A stretch of DNA of 10,678 nucleotides from an uncultured Bacillota bacterium (GCA_946545145.1 CAMNNG010000038.1:1-10678); one strand, 5' to 3'; positions 1-7,603 are shown, counted from the stretch's first letter. Numbers and translations: made by a program. Notes: generated by a model not told the origin, from the letters alone.

Positions 1-1127
1 TCCTTGAAGAGCATCCTGAGCGGCTCGATGATCTCTTTGAAGTCGACATAGTCGGGAAGTCCGCCTACGTTGTGGTGCGACTTGATCGTCGCGGAATCTC
101 CAAGTCCGCTCTCGATAACGTCAGGATATATCGTTCCCTGTACGAGGAAGTCGACTGCTCCGATCTTTTTCGCTTCTTCTTCGAATACGCGGATGAACTC
201 CTCGCCGATGATCTTTCTCTTCTTCTCCGGTTCTGTGACTCCGGCGAGCTTCGAATAGAATCTTTCGCTCGCGTCGACCCTGATGAAGTTGAGCTCGTAC
301 GGGCCGTCCGGTCCGAATACTGCTTCGACCTCTTCGCTTTCGTTCTTTCTCAGAAGGCCGTGATCGACGAATACGCATGTCAGCTGCTTGCCGATAGCCT
401 TTGCCATCATGACTGCGGCGACCGAGCTGTCGACTCCGCCCGAAAGAGCGCAGAGGGCCTTTCCATCGCCGACCTTCTCGCGGATCTTTTCTATCGTCTT
501 CTCTACGAACGAATCCATCTTCCAGTCGCCTGCGCATCCGCAGATGTCGAGCACGAAGCGGCGGAGGATCTCCTGTCCGTGTACCGAGTGCATTACCTCA
601 GGATGGAACTGCGTAGCGTACATTCCCTTTTCGGGACACTCCATCGCGGCTACAGGGCAGACCTCCGTATGAGCAGTAACGCGGAATCCCTCCGGCGCTT
701 TGGCGATGTAGTCCGTGTGGCTCATCCAGGCGACCGTCTCATCCGGGACTTCTGCGAAAAGCCCTGTGTGGTCTGTCACCTTGACATCGGCATGACCGTA
801 CTCGCTGGTCGGAGCCGTCCTGACATCTCCGCCGAGACCGTAAGCCATCAGCTGCGCGCCGTAGCATATTCCGAGAGTCGGTATGCCCAGCTTCAGCAGC
901 TCGGGATCATACTCCAGAGCGGATTCTCCGTAAACGCTGTTCGGACCGCCTGTGAAGATCAATCCCTTCGGGCCGATCTTTCTGATCTCCTCCACCGGGA
1001 ACGTGTACGGATGGACTTCGGCATAAACGCCGCATTCGCGCACGCGCCTCGCGATCAGCTGGTTGTACTGACCGCCGAAGTCTATTACGAGTATAGTTTC
1101 TCTTCCTTCATTCATCTTCTCTGCCAT
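1..1127 (-). CDS. guaA: GMP synthase (glutamine-hydrolysing), partial: C-terminus beyond left edge
   Basis: Cytosolic enzyme that aminates XMP to GMP using ATP and ammonia released from glutamine, the last step of guanylate synthesis. The 375 residues present hold a class I glutamine amidotransferase domain (about 10-195) with GGPN near 60, the nucleophile Cys88 in GICYGAQ, and His175/Glu177 in QFHPEV. The ATP pyrophosphatase domain follows, with its P-loop SGGVDS at 229-234. The reading frame is open to base 3 and stops at RMLFK, so the end of the synthetase domain and the dimerisation domain lie outside; family members are usually about 510-525 residues. ATG at 1127 is chosen because AGGAGG lies 4 bases upstream. 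A second Met four codons later is 16 bases from that site and less likely. It is the last visible gene of ktrB-ktrA-guaA, starting 20 bases after the ktrA stop. The family call is near certain. Confidence 0.97.
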   Translation of the reverse strand, partial: MAEKMNEGRETILVIDFGGQYNQLIARRVRECGVYAEVHPYTFPVEEIRKIGPKGLIFTGGPNSVYGESALEYDPELLKLGIPTLGICYGAQLMAYGLGGDVRTAPTSEYGHADVKVTDHTGLFAEVPDETVAWMSHTDYIAKAPEGFRVTAHTEVCPVAAMECPEKGMYATQFHPEVMHSVHGQEILRRFVLDICGCAGDWKMDSFVEKTIEKIREKVGDGKALCALSGGVDSSVAAVMMAKAIGKQLTCVFVDHGLLRKNESEEVEAVFGPDGPYELNFIRVDASERFYSKLAGVTEPEKKRKIIGEEFIRVFEEEAKKIGAVDFLVQGTIYPDVIESGLGDSATIKSHHNVGGLPDYVDFKEIIEPLRMLFK

Positions 1128-1131
1128 TTCT

Positions 1132-1137
1132 CCTCCT
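1132..1137 (-). promoter_or_regulatory. Ribosome binding site of guaA
   Basis: On the minus strand AGGAGG is followed by AGAA and the ATG at 1127. It is the strongest Shine-Dalgarno sequence near this end. It selects the upstream of two possible Met starts, and it shows that guaA has its own initiation site inside the 20-base gap after ktrA. Confidence 0.8.
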
Positions 1138-1147
1138 GCTCTCCCTT

Positions 1148-1795
1148 TTATATCAGATCATATATCTGGCTCTTTGGTATCGACACCGCTACGACCGACT
1201 CTTCCGTCAGCACCATATCCGGGTCGATATCCACTTCCATTACCCCGTCCTTCTCAACAGCGATGATGTGGACGTTTTCCCGTTCGGGAAGCTTCAGATC
1301 TCTGAGGCGCTTCTTCGTCCATTCCTTCTGCGCATGGACTTTTACCACGCACAGTCCGCCGCCGAGGTCGTGATACTCCATGAAGCCTTCAGAGATAAGT
1401 CTCCTCGCCATCCTTGCTGCGGCTTCATCCTCGGGTATCACCACTTCATCGACGCCGACCCGCATCAGAACGTCACGCGCTATATCGGTACTCGCTGTCG
1501 CGATTATCGTCTTTACGCCTTTTTCTCTGGCGATCATAGTGCACATGATCGTATCTTCCAGTTCTTCGCTCAGATCTATTATGACTGTATCTGTCAGATC
1601 AAGACCTATCTCCTGCAGAGCGACCGGGTTGCCAAGATCGAGACTGACGGCTCGCGTCACATTGTCAGCGTACTCATTTACGATCTGCGCGTTCCTGTCC
1701 GCGATCAGTATCTCCGCGCCGGTCGCCGCCAGCGTCAGAGCCAGCTTCGATCCGTAACGCCCCATCCCAAGTATTGCGTATGATGTTTCTTTCAT
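1148..1795 (-). CDS. ktrA: Ktr/Trk potassium channel regulatory subunit, RCK protein
   Basis: Cytosolic gating subunit that forms a ring under the KtrB membrane channel and controls K+ uptake through bound nucleotide. The 215 residues match the usual KtrA/KtrC length of about 220. The N-terminal RCK_N Rossmann domain (about 5-120) shows the dinucleotide-binding motif GMGRYG at 10-15, and Asp33 ends the second strand, where the ribose of NAD(H)/ATP/ADP is bound. The C-terminal RCK_C domain (about 135-215) contains the [16 protein letters not shown] stretch; in Gram-positive relatives this domain is the c-di-AMP binding site. It starts 29 bases after the ktrB stop, with AGGGTGG placed 4 bases before ATG, so the two subunits are almost surely co-transcribed. 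TrkA-N family proteins of this single-RCK length paired with a TrkH/KtrB neighbour are best called KtrA; orthology to KtrA rather than KtrC cannot be settled here. Confidence 0.93.
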   Translation of the reverse strand: MKETSYAILGMGRYGSKLALTLAATGAEILIADRNAQIVNEYADNVTRAVSLDLGNPVALQEIGLDLTDTVIIDLSEELEDTIMCTMIAREKGVKTIIATASTDIARDVLMRVGVDEVVIPEDEAAARMARRLISEGFMEYHDLGGGLCVVKVHAQKEWTKKRLRDLKLPERENVHIIAVEKDGVMEVDIDPDMVLTEESVVAVSIPKSQIYDLI

Positions 1796-1824
1796 TTCGC
1801 CACCCTGTCGAGCCTTTCCGTATC

Positions 1825-3222
1825 CTATCCTACTATATATTTTCCTTCAGCATGCCGCACATCGTTCCTTCCGGGCGAAGGTGTCTGGAAGAACAGCAGC
1901 ATCATGATCGGCCCTATGCGGCCGACGAACATTCCTATCATTACTATCCACAGTCCGGCTGTATCGACCGAGGCTGTGACGCCGCAGGTGAGACCTGCCG
2001 TCGATACTACGCTGAACATCTCATAGAACGCATCCGCCATGCTCACGTTCGAGACGACCATCAAAAGTATGCAGAGCACGATAGATACCGTGAGCTGGAC
2101 CGTGACTATCGCTATGGCCTTTCTGATGATAGTATCCGGTATCCTGCGCCCGCGGTAGACGACCTCTCTCTTGTTCTGCATGAACGTGCGGACATTCAGC
2201 AGTATAACGAAAATAGTGACCGTTTTCACACCGCCCGCCGTTCCGATCGGCGATCCGCCTATGAACATGAATATGCAGTCGATGAAGCGGCTCGCATCCT
2301 TCAGCCCTGTCTGCGAAATAGCCGAGAAGCCCGCCGATCTGCACGTAACAGACTGGAAAAAGCTGTTCAGCAGCTTCTGGCCGAAATGCATGCTTCCGAG
2401 CGTTGCAGGATTGTTCCACTCAAGAAGCAGAGTCAGCCCCGCCCCGGCAAGGATCAGGAACACCGACATACGGATCACCATCTTTGTATGCGTCTTGAGG
2501 CCGGTGAGCGAACGGCGGACCCTCTTCATAAGCGGCGCGCGCCTTCTCTCTTTCCTCCTGAACATATCTCCTATATCTGTCCACACTACGAAACCAAGTC
2601 CGCCGATCACAACGAGTATCATCGTTACGATCAGAACGGCCGGGTCGTCGTTGAACGGCTCGAGGCTGTCCATATGGATGACGCTGAGCCCCGAATTACA
2701 GAAAGCCGAGACAGATGTAAAAACGGAATACCAAATGCCCCTCGCCACTCCGAACCTCGATATGAACGAGGGCATGTAAGCAAACGCGCCCAGAAGTTCT
2801 ATGACCATCGCCCCCAGGAACACCCTCACGAAAAACTTCAGTACCCTCTCAGAGGAATACATCGTGAACATATCCTGCAGCATGAATATCTGACTCATGG
2901 AGAACTGTCTTTTCGCGACAGCGACCATGAATACCACCATACTGATGACACCCATACCTCCGAGCTGGGTAAGGACGAGTATCACGAGCTTGCCGAACGG
3001 AGTCCAGTGCGTGCTTGTGTCTACTATGGTGTTGCCTGTCACGCATGAACTGGTAAGAGCTGTGAAGAAAGCAGTCATAAGAGATGTGCTTTTCCCTTCC
3101 ATCGTCGCGAATGGCAGGAGCAGGAGCAGCGTACCGATGATAGTCAATCCGAAAAAGACGCACGCTACCGTAAGGAACGTGATCCTGTTCTTTTTCTGTT
3201 TTTTGCTGCCTGACTTCTCCAT
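1825..3222 (-). CDS. ktrB: Ktr-type potassium uptake channel subunit (TrkH/KtrB superfamily)
   Basis: Integral membrane K+ translocating subunit, 465 residues, built from four membrane-pore-membrane repeats. After a short basic cytoplasmic N-terminus (KSGSKKQKKNR) the first membrane helix begins near residue 14. The four pore loops are recognisable, with filter glycines at about G63 (CVTGN), G178 (FCNSGLS), G298 (CRSAGFS) and G410 (STAGLTCG). The intramembrane gating loop of the third repeat is GGSPIGTAGG at 322-331. The C-terminus HAEGKYIVG is the usual KtrB tail that docks on KtrA. Asn after the first filter glycine and Ser instead of Thr in RSAGF are mild variations. The ATG has a good GGAGGAA but at a long 14-base distance; no other in-frame start lies closer. 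The next gene is ktrA. The promoter lies in the gap to guaB. Confidence 0.94.
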   Translation of the reverse strand: MEKSGSKKQKKNRITFLTVACVFFGLTIIGTLLLLLPFATMEGKSTSLMTAFFTALTSSCVTGNTIVDTSTHWTPFGKLVILVLTQLGGMGVISMVVFMVAVAKRQFSMSQIFMLQDMFTMYSSERVLKFFVRVFLGAMVIELLGAFAYMPSFISRFGVARGIWYSVFTSVSAFCNSGLSVIHMDSLEPFNDDPAVLIVTMILVVIGGLGFVVWTDIGDMFRRKERRRAPLMKRVRRSLTGLKTHTKMVIRMSVFLILAGAGLTLLLEWNNPATLGSMHFGQKLLNSFFQSVTCRSAGFSAISQTGLKDASRFIDCIFMFIGGSPIGTAGGVKTVTIFVILLNVRTFMQNKREVVYRGRRIPDTIIRKAIAIVTVQLTVSIVLCILLMVVSNVSMADAFYEMFSVVSTAGLTCGVTASVDTAGLWIVMIGMFVGRIGPIMMLLFFQTPSPGRNDVRHAEGKYIVG

Positions 3223-3236
3223 ATATCTTTTGCGGC

Positions 3237-3243
3237 TTCCTCC
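3237..3243 (-). promoter_or_regulatory. Ribosome binding site of ktrB with long spacing
   Basis: GGAGGAA on the minus strand ends 14 bases before the ATG at 3222, longer than the usual 5-9. There is no ATG, GTG or TTG in frame between, so the start stands. The spacing may lower translation of the channel subunit relative to ktrA. Confidence 0.55.
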
Positions 3244-3274
3244 AAAGCCCGCTGTTCTTTGTTATTAGAACTAA

Positions 3275-3283
3275 ATTATATCA
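3275..3283 (-). promoter_or_regulatory. Extended -10 promoter for ktrB-ktrA-guaA
   Basis: The minus strand reads TGATATAAT, a perfect TATAAT (3275-3280) preceded by a TGn extension (3281-3283). No good -35 hexamer lies 16-18 bases upstream, as is typical of extended -10 promoters. It sits just downstream of the guaB terminator and would start RNA near 3268, about 45 bases before the ktrB start. That leaves no room for a large riboswitch. Confidence 0.6.
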
Positions 3284-3305
3284 CTATTCATATCATGAGA
3301 CGTAT

Positions 3306-3340
3306 AAAAAACGAATGGACCCGGACATCCGCCCGGATCC
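3306..3340 (-). terminator. Rho-independent terminator after guaB
   Basis: In the minus-strand RNA an 8-bp stem, GGAUCCGG (3340-3333) with CCGGGUCC (3324-3317), includes one G-U pair and closes an 8-base loop. After AUUCG comes a run of six U (3311-3306). It lies 25 bases past the guaB stop and upstream of the ktrB promoter, so it separates guaB from ktrBA-guaA, although the five bases before the U run may make it leaky. Confidence 0.72.
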
Positions 3341-3364
3341 TGATATTCTTTTCTACGCTGTGCG

Positions 3365-4873
3365 CTATCTGATGATGCTGTTCGATGTGTCCTTCTTGAT
3401 GACATCGTGTGCTCCGCCTTCGACGATACTTGTCGCCGATACAAGTGTGAGCTTCGCGTTCTCCTGAAGTTCCTTTATCGAAAGCACGCCGCAGTTGCAC
3501 ATCGTCGATTTGACCTTTGCAAGCGACTGTCTTACGTTCTCCGAAAGCGAACCGGCATACGGAACATATGAGTCTACGCCTTCTTCGAATGAAAGCTTTG
3601 AATCTCCGCCCATGTCGTATCTCTGCCAGTTCCTTGCTCTGTTCGAGCCTTCGCCCCAGTACTCCTTGACGTAGTTGCCGTTGATGTTGAGTCTTGCGCC
3701 CGGAGCTTCATCGAATCTGGCGAAGTATCTTCCGAGCATGAGGAAGTCAGCTCCCATAGCCAGAGCGAGAGTCATGTGATAGTCGTATACGATGCCGCCG
3801 TCCGAGCAGATCGGAACGTAGATGCCCGTCTCCTCGAAGTACTCGTCACGAGCCTTGGCGACGTCCATAACAGCGCTCGCCTGTCCGCGGCCGATGCCCT
3901 TCTGCTCACGCGTGATGCAGATCGATCCGCCGCCGATGCCGATCTTGACGAAGTCAGCGCCCGCCTCAGCGAGGAAGCGGAATCCTTCTGCGTCTACGAC
4001 GTTTCCTGCGCCGATCTTGACCTCATCGCCGTACTTCGCTCTTACGAAGTCGAGAGTGTCCTTCTGCCATTCACTGTATCCTTCGGACGAGTCGATGCAC
4101 AGGATGTCCGCGCCTGCGTCTACGAGCGCCGGGATACGCTCCTCGAAGTCGCGCGTGTTGACGCCTGCTCCGACGATGTATCTCTTGTGAGCGTCGAGGA
4201 TCTCGTTCGGGTTGGCCTTGTGCGAGTCGTAGTCCTTCCTGAATACGAAGCTCGTAAGGCGCTGGTTGTCGTCTATGATGGGAAGCGCATTCAGTTTGTT
4301 GTCCCAGAGGATATCGTTCGCTTCCGAAAGTGTGATGCCGTCGTGACCGTAAACGATCTTTTCGAACGGTGTCATGAAATCGCAGATCTTCTCGTCGAGC
4401 GACATACGGCTGATACGGTAGTCTCTGCTCGTTACGAGTCCGAGGAACTTGCCCTTGGCTGTTCCGTCTTCAGTGACGGCTGTCGTCGAGTGACCTGTTC
4501 TCTCCTTCAGCTGGAGAAGCTCTCCGAGCGTCTGGTCCGGTCTGATGTTGGCATCGCTCTTGACGAAGCCGGCCTTGTGGTCCTTGACGCTGCGGATCAT
4601 CTCCGCCTGGCTCTCTATAGTCTGCGAACCGAATACGAATGAGATGCCGCCTTCCTTAGCCAGCGCTACCGCCATCCTGTCGTCGGATACGGCCTGCATG
4701 ACTGCGGATACGAGAGGAATCTTCATCGTGATCTTCGGCTCTTCGCCCTTCTTGAATTTCGTTACCGGTGTTTCGAGAGAAACGTTCTCGGTGCGGCATT
4801 CCTTTGATGAATAACCCGGTATCAAAAGGTATTCGTTAAAAGTTCTTGATGGTTCGTTAAAGTACTGAGTCAT
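3365..4873 (-). CDS. guaB: IMP dehydrogenase with CBS domains
   Basis: Oxidises IMP to XMP with NAD+, the committed step to guanine nucleotides, in the cytosol. The 502-residue protein has the TIM-barrel start [13 protein letters not shown] near 9-21, a CBS-pair insertion of roughly residues 100-225 (for example [14 protein letters not shown] and LNALPIIDD), then the second half of the barrel. The catalytic loop [12 protein letters not shown] places nucleophile Cys319, and DGG at 358-360 binds phosphate. The mobile flap carries the Arg418-Tyr419 pair that activates water. The loop continues as QKGIGRGQ, differing from the common bacterial loop with GPGSICTTR and VPQ; this form is familiar in Clostridia. 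AGGAGG lies just before ATG 4873. A strong promoter and a downstream terminator suggest a single-gene transcript. IMPDH is known to need a monovalent cation, usually K+, which is relevant to the ktr neighbours. GMP reductase is excluded by the CBS pair, flap and length. Confidence 0.95.
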   Translation of the reverse strand: MTQYFNEPSRTFNEYLLIPGYSSKECRTENVSLETPVTKFKKGEEPKITMKIPLVSAVMQAVSDDRMAVALAKEGGISFVFGSQTIESQAEMIRSVKDHKAGFVKSDANIRPDQTLGELLQLKERTGHSTTAVTEDGTAKGKFLGLVTSRDYRISRMSLDEKICDFMTPFEKIVYGHDGITLSEANDILWDNKLNALPIIDDNQRLTSFVFRKDYDSHKANPNEILDAHKRYIVGAGVNTRDFEERIPALVDAGADILCIDSSEGYSEWQKDTLDFVRAKYGDEVKIGAGNVVDAEGFRFLAEAGADFVKIGIGGGSICITREQKGIGRGQASAVMDVAKARDEYFEETGIYVPICSDGGIVYDYHMTLALAMGADFLMLGRYFARFDEAPGARLNINGNYVKEYWGEGSNRARNWQRYDMGGDSKLSFEEGVDSYVPYAGSLSENVRQSLAKVKSTMCNCGVLSIKELQENAKLTLVSATSIVEGGAHDVIKKDTSNSIIR

Positions 4874-4955
4874 AGCCCCTCCTTTTCGTTTCTCTTGTAT
4901 ATGACTTCACACAAAATGTTTCTTACAATCTTGACTTGAAATAAAAGAATAACTA

Positions 4956-4984
4956 ATTGTACAACAAAGCAGAGTTCTTTTCAA
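4956..4984 (-). promoter_or_regulatory. Sigma-A type promoter of guaB
   Basis: Minus strand TTGAAA (4984-4979), a 17-base spacer and TACAAT (4961-4956). RNA would begin near 4949, giving a leader of about 75 bases. I found no purine riboswitch or stable hairpin in this leader. The rest of the 173-base gap between guaB and feoAB (4874-5046) is AT-rich and shows no other feature, including no convincing terminator for feoAB. Confidence 0.68.
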
Positions 4985-5046
4985 TCAATCTTTTCTTCTT
5001 TCTAATAGTCACTTTGTTTTTATCAAATATATCCGCTCTTGATATA

Positions 5047-7452
5047 TCAGCCCAGACCGATCGCCGAGCCTATCAGCATCACTATGAACGATACGATCCA
5101 CGCGACGCCGCACTGCCACAGAACGAGCCCCGCGGCCCACTTTGCGCCGAGCTCGCGCTTCACCGACGCTACCGCTGCGACGCACGGCGTATACAGCAGT
5201 GAGAATACCAGCATCGATGCCGCAGTAAGCTTCGTGAGCACCGTCGTGATGCCTGCTCCGAACAGTATCTGCATCGTTGCGACTACGCTCTCCTTCGCCA
5301 TGAATCCGCTGATGAGAGATACGCATATCCTCCAGTCGCCGAGGCCTATCGGCTTCATTACCGGAGCTATCCACCCCGCCACCATGGCGAGGATGCTGTC
5401 GCCCTTGTCAGCGACCATATTGAAATGCATATCGAAGCTCTGAAGCAGCCATATGATGATGGTCGCTATCAGTATTATTGAAAACGCCCTCTCGAGGAAG
5501 TCCTTCGCCTTCTCCCAGAGAAGCTTCATTACGTTTCCGGCTCCCGGCATCCTGTAGTTGGGAAGCTCCATTACGAACGGCACCGCCTCGCCGGAGAACA
5601 GCGTCCTCTTGAAGATCAGCGCGACGACTATACCGACCAGTATGCCGAGGACGTAGAGCCCCGTCATGATCAGGCCGCCCTTTCCGGGGAAGAACGAGCT
5701 TACGAAGAACGAGTAGATCGGTATCTTCGCTGTGCAGCTCGCGAACGGAGTAAGCAGGATCGTCATCTTCCTGTCCCTCTCACTTGGCAGCGTCCTCGTC
5801 GACATCACCGCCGGCACAGTGCAGCCGAATCCGATCAGGATCGGCACGATGCTCCTGCCGGAAAGACCGATCTTCCTCAGCAGCTTGTCCATCACGAACG
5901 CGACTCTCGCTATATATCCGCTGTCCTCCAGTATCGAAAGGAAGAAGAACAGCACGACGATTATCGGAAGGAAGCTCAGAACGCTTCCCACTCCGGCGAA
6001 TATTCCTTCAGTTATGAGGCCGTGCACGGCCGGGTTGACATTGCCCGCGGTAAGCACAGCGTCCACCGACTGAGTCAGGGCGTCGATTCCCGTCTCCAGA
6101 AGTCCCTGCAGGAAGGCTCCTATCACGTTGAACGTCAGCCAGAACACCGCTCCCATTATCGCTATGAAGAGCGGGATCGCAGTATATTTTCCGGTAAGCA
6201 CCCTGTCGAGCCTCTCGCTCAGGACGCGCTCTCTGCTTTCGGCCGGCTTTTTCACCGTCTCCTTTGCGAGCTCGGTTATGAACGCGAAGCGCATATCGGC
6301 TATCGAAGCGCTGCGGTCGAGGCCTCTCTCCTGCTCCATCTGGACTACGATATGCTCTATCGTCTCGAGCTCGTTACTGTCCAGACCGAGCTGCGAGATC
6401 AGAAGATCGTCTCCTTCGATCACCTTGTTGGCCGCGAACCTTACCGGTATGCCGGCCTTGATGGCGTGGTCCTCTATCAGGTGGCAGATGCCGTGGATCG
6501 ATCTGTGGACCGCGCCTCCGTTGTCGTTCTCGTCGCAGAAGTCCTGCCTCATCGGCCTCTCTCTGTAGTAAGCGACATGGATCGCGTGATCCACCAGTTC
6601 TGTTATTCCCTGGTCTTTCGCCGCCGAGATCGGGATGACGGGCACTCCGAGCATGGCTTCCATTTTGTTGATATCGACGGAGCCTCCGTTGGCGACGACC
6701 TCGTCCATCATGTTGAGGGCGACTACCATGGGAACATCCATCTCGATCAGCTGCATCGTAAGATAGAGGTTCCTCTCGATGTTCGTCGCGTCGACGATAT
6801 TGATGATGCCGCTCGGTTTTCCCTTCAGCACGAAGTCTCTGGAAACTATCTCTTCGCTGCTGTACGGCGACATCGAATAGATGCCCGGAAGGTCTGTGAT
6901 CTGTGTTCCGGGATGTCCCTTTATCTCTCCTGTCTTCCTCTCGACCGTAACTCCGGGGAAGTTTCCGACGTGGGCGCTGGAGCCCGTAAGCTTGTTGAAC
7001 AGGGTCGTCTTTCCCGAGTTCTGGTTGCCTACCAGCGCGAAGCTGATCGTCTCTCCTTCAGGGATCGGATCTCCGCTGCCCTTCGGGTGGAACCTTCCGC
7101 CTTCACCAAAGCCGGGGTGCTCGGAATCCAGTCTTCTTCCGATCAGACCTCCGATGTCGAGTTTTCTCGGCGGCCTGGCGGTCTCGTCTCTCTTCTTTAT
7201 TTCATCTTCATCCTCGACGCGGAGCATCGGTTTTATTTCGATCTTGTCCGCTTCTTCCAGTCTGAGGGTCAGACTGTAGCCCCTGATCATTATCTCGACC
7301 GGATCGCCCATCGGCGCGTATTTTATAACTTCGGCTTCTGTGCCCGGGACAAGGCCCATGTCAAGAAAGTGCTGGCGGATCGCTCCTTCACCGCCGACCT
7401 TCGTTATGACCGCGCTCTCTCCGGGTTTTGCCTGTCTAAGTGTTTTTGCCAT
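5047..7452 (-). CDS. feoB: Ferrous iron transporter, FeoA-FeoB fusion
   Basis: Inner-membrane Fe2+ uptake protein driven by a GTP-binding domain. Residues 1-74 are a complete FeoA SH3-like domain (GEGAIRQHFLDMGLVPG; RGYSLTLRLEEAD). A polar linker of about 60 residues (75-134) rich in charged residues, Gly and Pro joins it to FeoB. The G domain shows G1 GNQNSGKT (142-149), a G2 region HVGNFPGVT, G3 DLPG (187-190), G4 NMMD (247-250) and G5 ISAAK (275-279). The membrane part starts near 425. It has GFGCTVPAVMSTR (541-553), Gate 1 FASCTAKIPIY with Cys573, and Gate 2 with Cys757 (TPCVAAVASVKRE). The 801 residues equal a free FeoA plus FeoB. No FeoC is nearby. Its start lacks a strong Shine-Dalgarno sequence, unlike its neighbours. 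Divergent from gpx-ohrR. FeoAB fusions are known in other anaerobes; the symbol feoAB would also suit. Confidence 0.96.
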   Translation of the reverse strand: MAKTLRQAKPGESAVITKVGGEGAIRQHFLDMGLVPGTEAEVIKYAPMGDPVEIMIRGYSLTLRLEEADKIEIKPMLRVEDEDEIKKRDETARPPRKLDIGGLIGRRLDSEHPGFGEGGRFHPKGSGDPIPEGETISFALVGNQNSGKTTLFNKLTGSSAHVGNFPGVTVERKTGEIKGHPGTQITDLPGIYSMSPYSSEEIVSRDFVLKGKPSGIINIVDATNIERNLYLTMQLIEMDVPMVVALNMMDEVVANGGSVDINKMEAMLGVPVIPISAAKDQGITELVDHAIHVAYYRERPMRQDFCDENDNGGAVHRSIHGICHLIEDHAIKAGIPVRFAANKVIEGDDLLISQLGLDSNELETIEHIVVQMEQERGLDRSASIADMRFAFITELAKETVKKPAESRERVLSERLDRVLTGKYTAIPLFIAIMGAVFWLTFNVIGAFLQGLLETGIDALTQSVDAVLTAGNVNPAVHGLITEGIFAGVGSVLSFLPIIVVLFFFLSILEDSGYIARVAFVMDKLLRKIGLSGRSIVPILIGFGCTVPAVMSTRTLPSERDRKMTILLTPFASCTAKIPIYSFFVSSFFPGKGGLIMTGLYVLGILVGIVVALIFKRTLFSGEAVPFVMELPNYRMPGAGNVMKLLWEKAKDFLERAFSIILIATIIIWLLQSFDMHFNMVADKGDSILAMVAGWIAPVMKPIGLGDWRICVSLISGFMAKESVVATMQILFGAGITTVLTKLTAASMLVFSLLYTPCVAAVASVKRELGAKWAAGLVLWQCGVAWIVSFIVMLIGSAIGLG

Positions 7453-7476
7453 TTCTACCGTTTCTCTTTCTCTTTG

Positions 7477-7525
7477 ATGACAGGCTCCGAACGGACGTAT
7501 TTTGGCTCCATTCGGACACCGTCAT
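7477..7525 (-). promoter_or_regulatory. Predicted hairpin in the feoAB 5' leader
   Basis: In the minus-strand RNA AUGACGG (7525-7519) pairs with CCUGUCAU (7484-7477) with one bulged U, and UCCGAA (7516-7511) pairs with UUCGGA (7491-7486). This makes 13 base pairs around a 19-base loop. It begins about where RNA from the predicted promoter would start and ends 24 bases before the feoAB ATG. The stretch between hairpin and ATG has repeated GAGAAA but no proper Shine-Dalgarno. Pairing is read by eye; no folding energy was computed. Confidence 0.4.
7483..7517. repeat. Direct repeat GGCTCCnnnCGGAC, 21-bp phase
   Basis: GGCTCCGAACGGAC (7483-7496) and GGCTCCATTCGGAC (7504-7517) share 11 of 11 outer bases and start 21 bases apart, two turns of DNA. 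They lie in the feoAB leader and account for part of the hairpin described for that region. They could be a tandem protein-binding site downstream of the feoAB promoter. Confidence 0.5.
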
Positions 7526-7530
7526 GCACG

Positions 7531-7559
7531 ATTATTACACAAGTTAGTCAATGTTGCAA
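7531..7559 (-). promoter_or_regulatory. Predicted feoAB promoter
   Basis: Minus strand TTGCAA (7559-7554), 17 bases, then AATAAT (7536-7531) with a TG one base before it. RNA would begin near 7524, giving a leader of about 70 bases. The -35 is inside the perfect palindrome TGTTGCAACA (7552-7561), a place where a repressor would block RNA polymerase. Confidence 0.5.
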
Positions 7560-7561
7560 CA
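7552..7561. repeat. Perfect 10-bp palindrome over the feoAB -35
   Basis: TGTTGCAACA is self-complementary and covers the feoAB -35 hexamer, six bases from the gpx -35 hexamer. It does not resemble the Fur or DtxR consensus. It could be an operator or chance. Confidence 0.35.
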
Positions 7562-7566
7562 ACTGC

Positions 7567-7594
7567 TTGACATCAATTTTATATTGTGTAAAAT
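7567..7594 (+). promoter_or_regulatory. Promoter of gpx-ohrR
   Basis: A perfect TTGACA (7567-7572), a 16-base spacer and TAAAAT (7589-7594). RNA would start near 7601, leaving a leader of about 89 bases. A TATAAT at 7594-7599 is too far from this -35 but could serve on its own. The -10 is overlapped by the OhrR-box-like site. Confidence 0.7.
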
Positions 7595-7598
7595 ATAA
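7579..7598. repeat. Perfect 7-bp inverted repeat over the gpx -10
   Basis: TTATATT (7579-7585) and AATATAA (7592-7598) are exact reverse complements around GTGTAA, centred on the spacer/-10 junction of the gpx promoter. The 20-bp dyad partly overlaps the OhrR-box-like site and could be a second binding site or part of the same one. AT-rich promoters often contain such repeats by chance. Confidence 0.4.
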
Positions 7599-7603
7599 TT
7601 GTA
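7589..7603 (+). promoter_or_regulatory. Candidate OhrR operator
   Basis: The sequence TAAAATATAATTGTA matches the Bacillus subtilis OhrR box TACAATTnAATTGTA at 12 of 14 defined positions. The right half AATTGTA is perfect. It covers the gpx -10, where binding would block transcription, and the operon it precedes encodes an OhrR. This is the expected autoregulated arrangement. Confidence 0.65.

Noticed and set aside
3223..3364. Possible c-di-AMP (ydaO-type) riboswitch before ktrB
   Set aside because: The predicted leader is only about 45 bases and the remaining space holds the guaB terminator and the promoter; there is no room for such a riboswitch.
4955..4965. OhrR half site (TACAATT on minus) at the guaB -10
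   Set aside because: The second half is absent and the bases are explained by a near-consensus -10 hexamer, so coincidence is likely.
5026..5048. Dyad ATATATC/GATATAT after feoAB as terminator
   Set aside because: The stem is short and AU-only apart from one pair, and no U run follows it.
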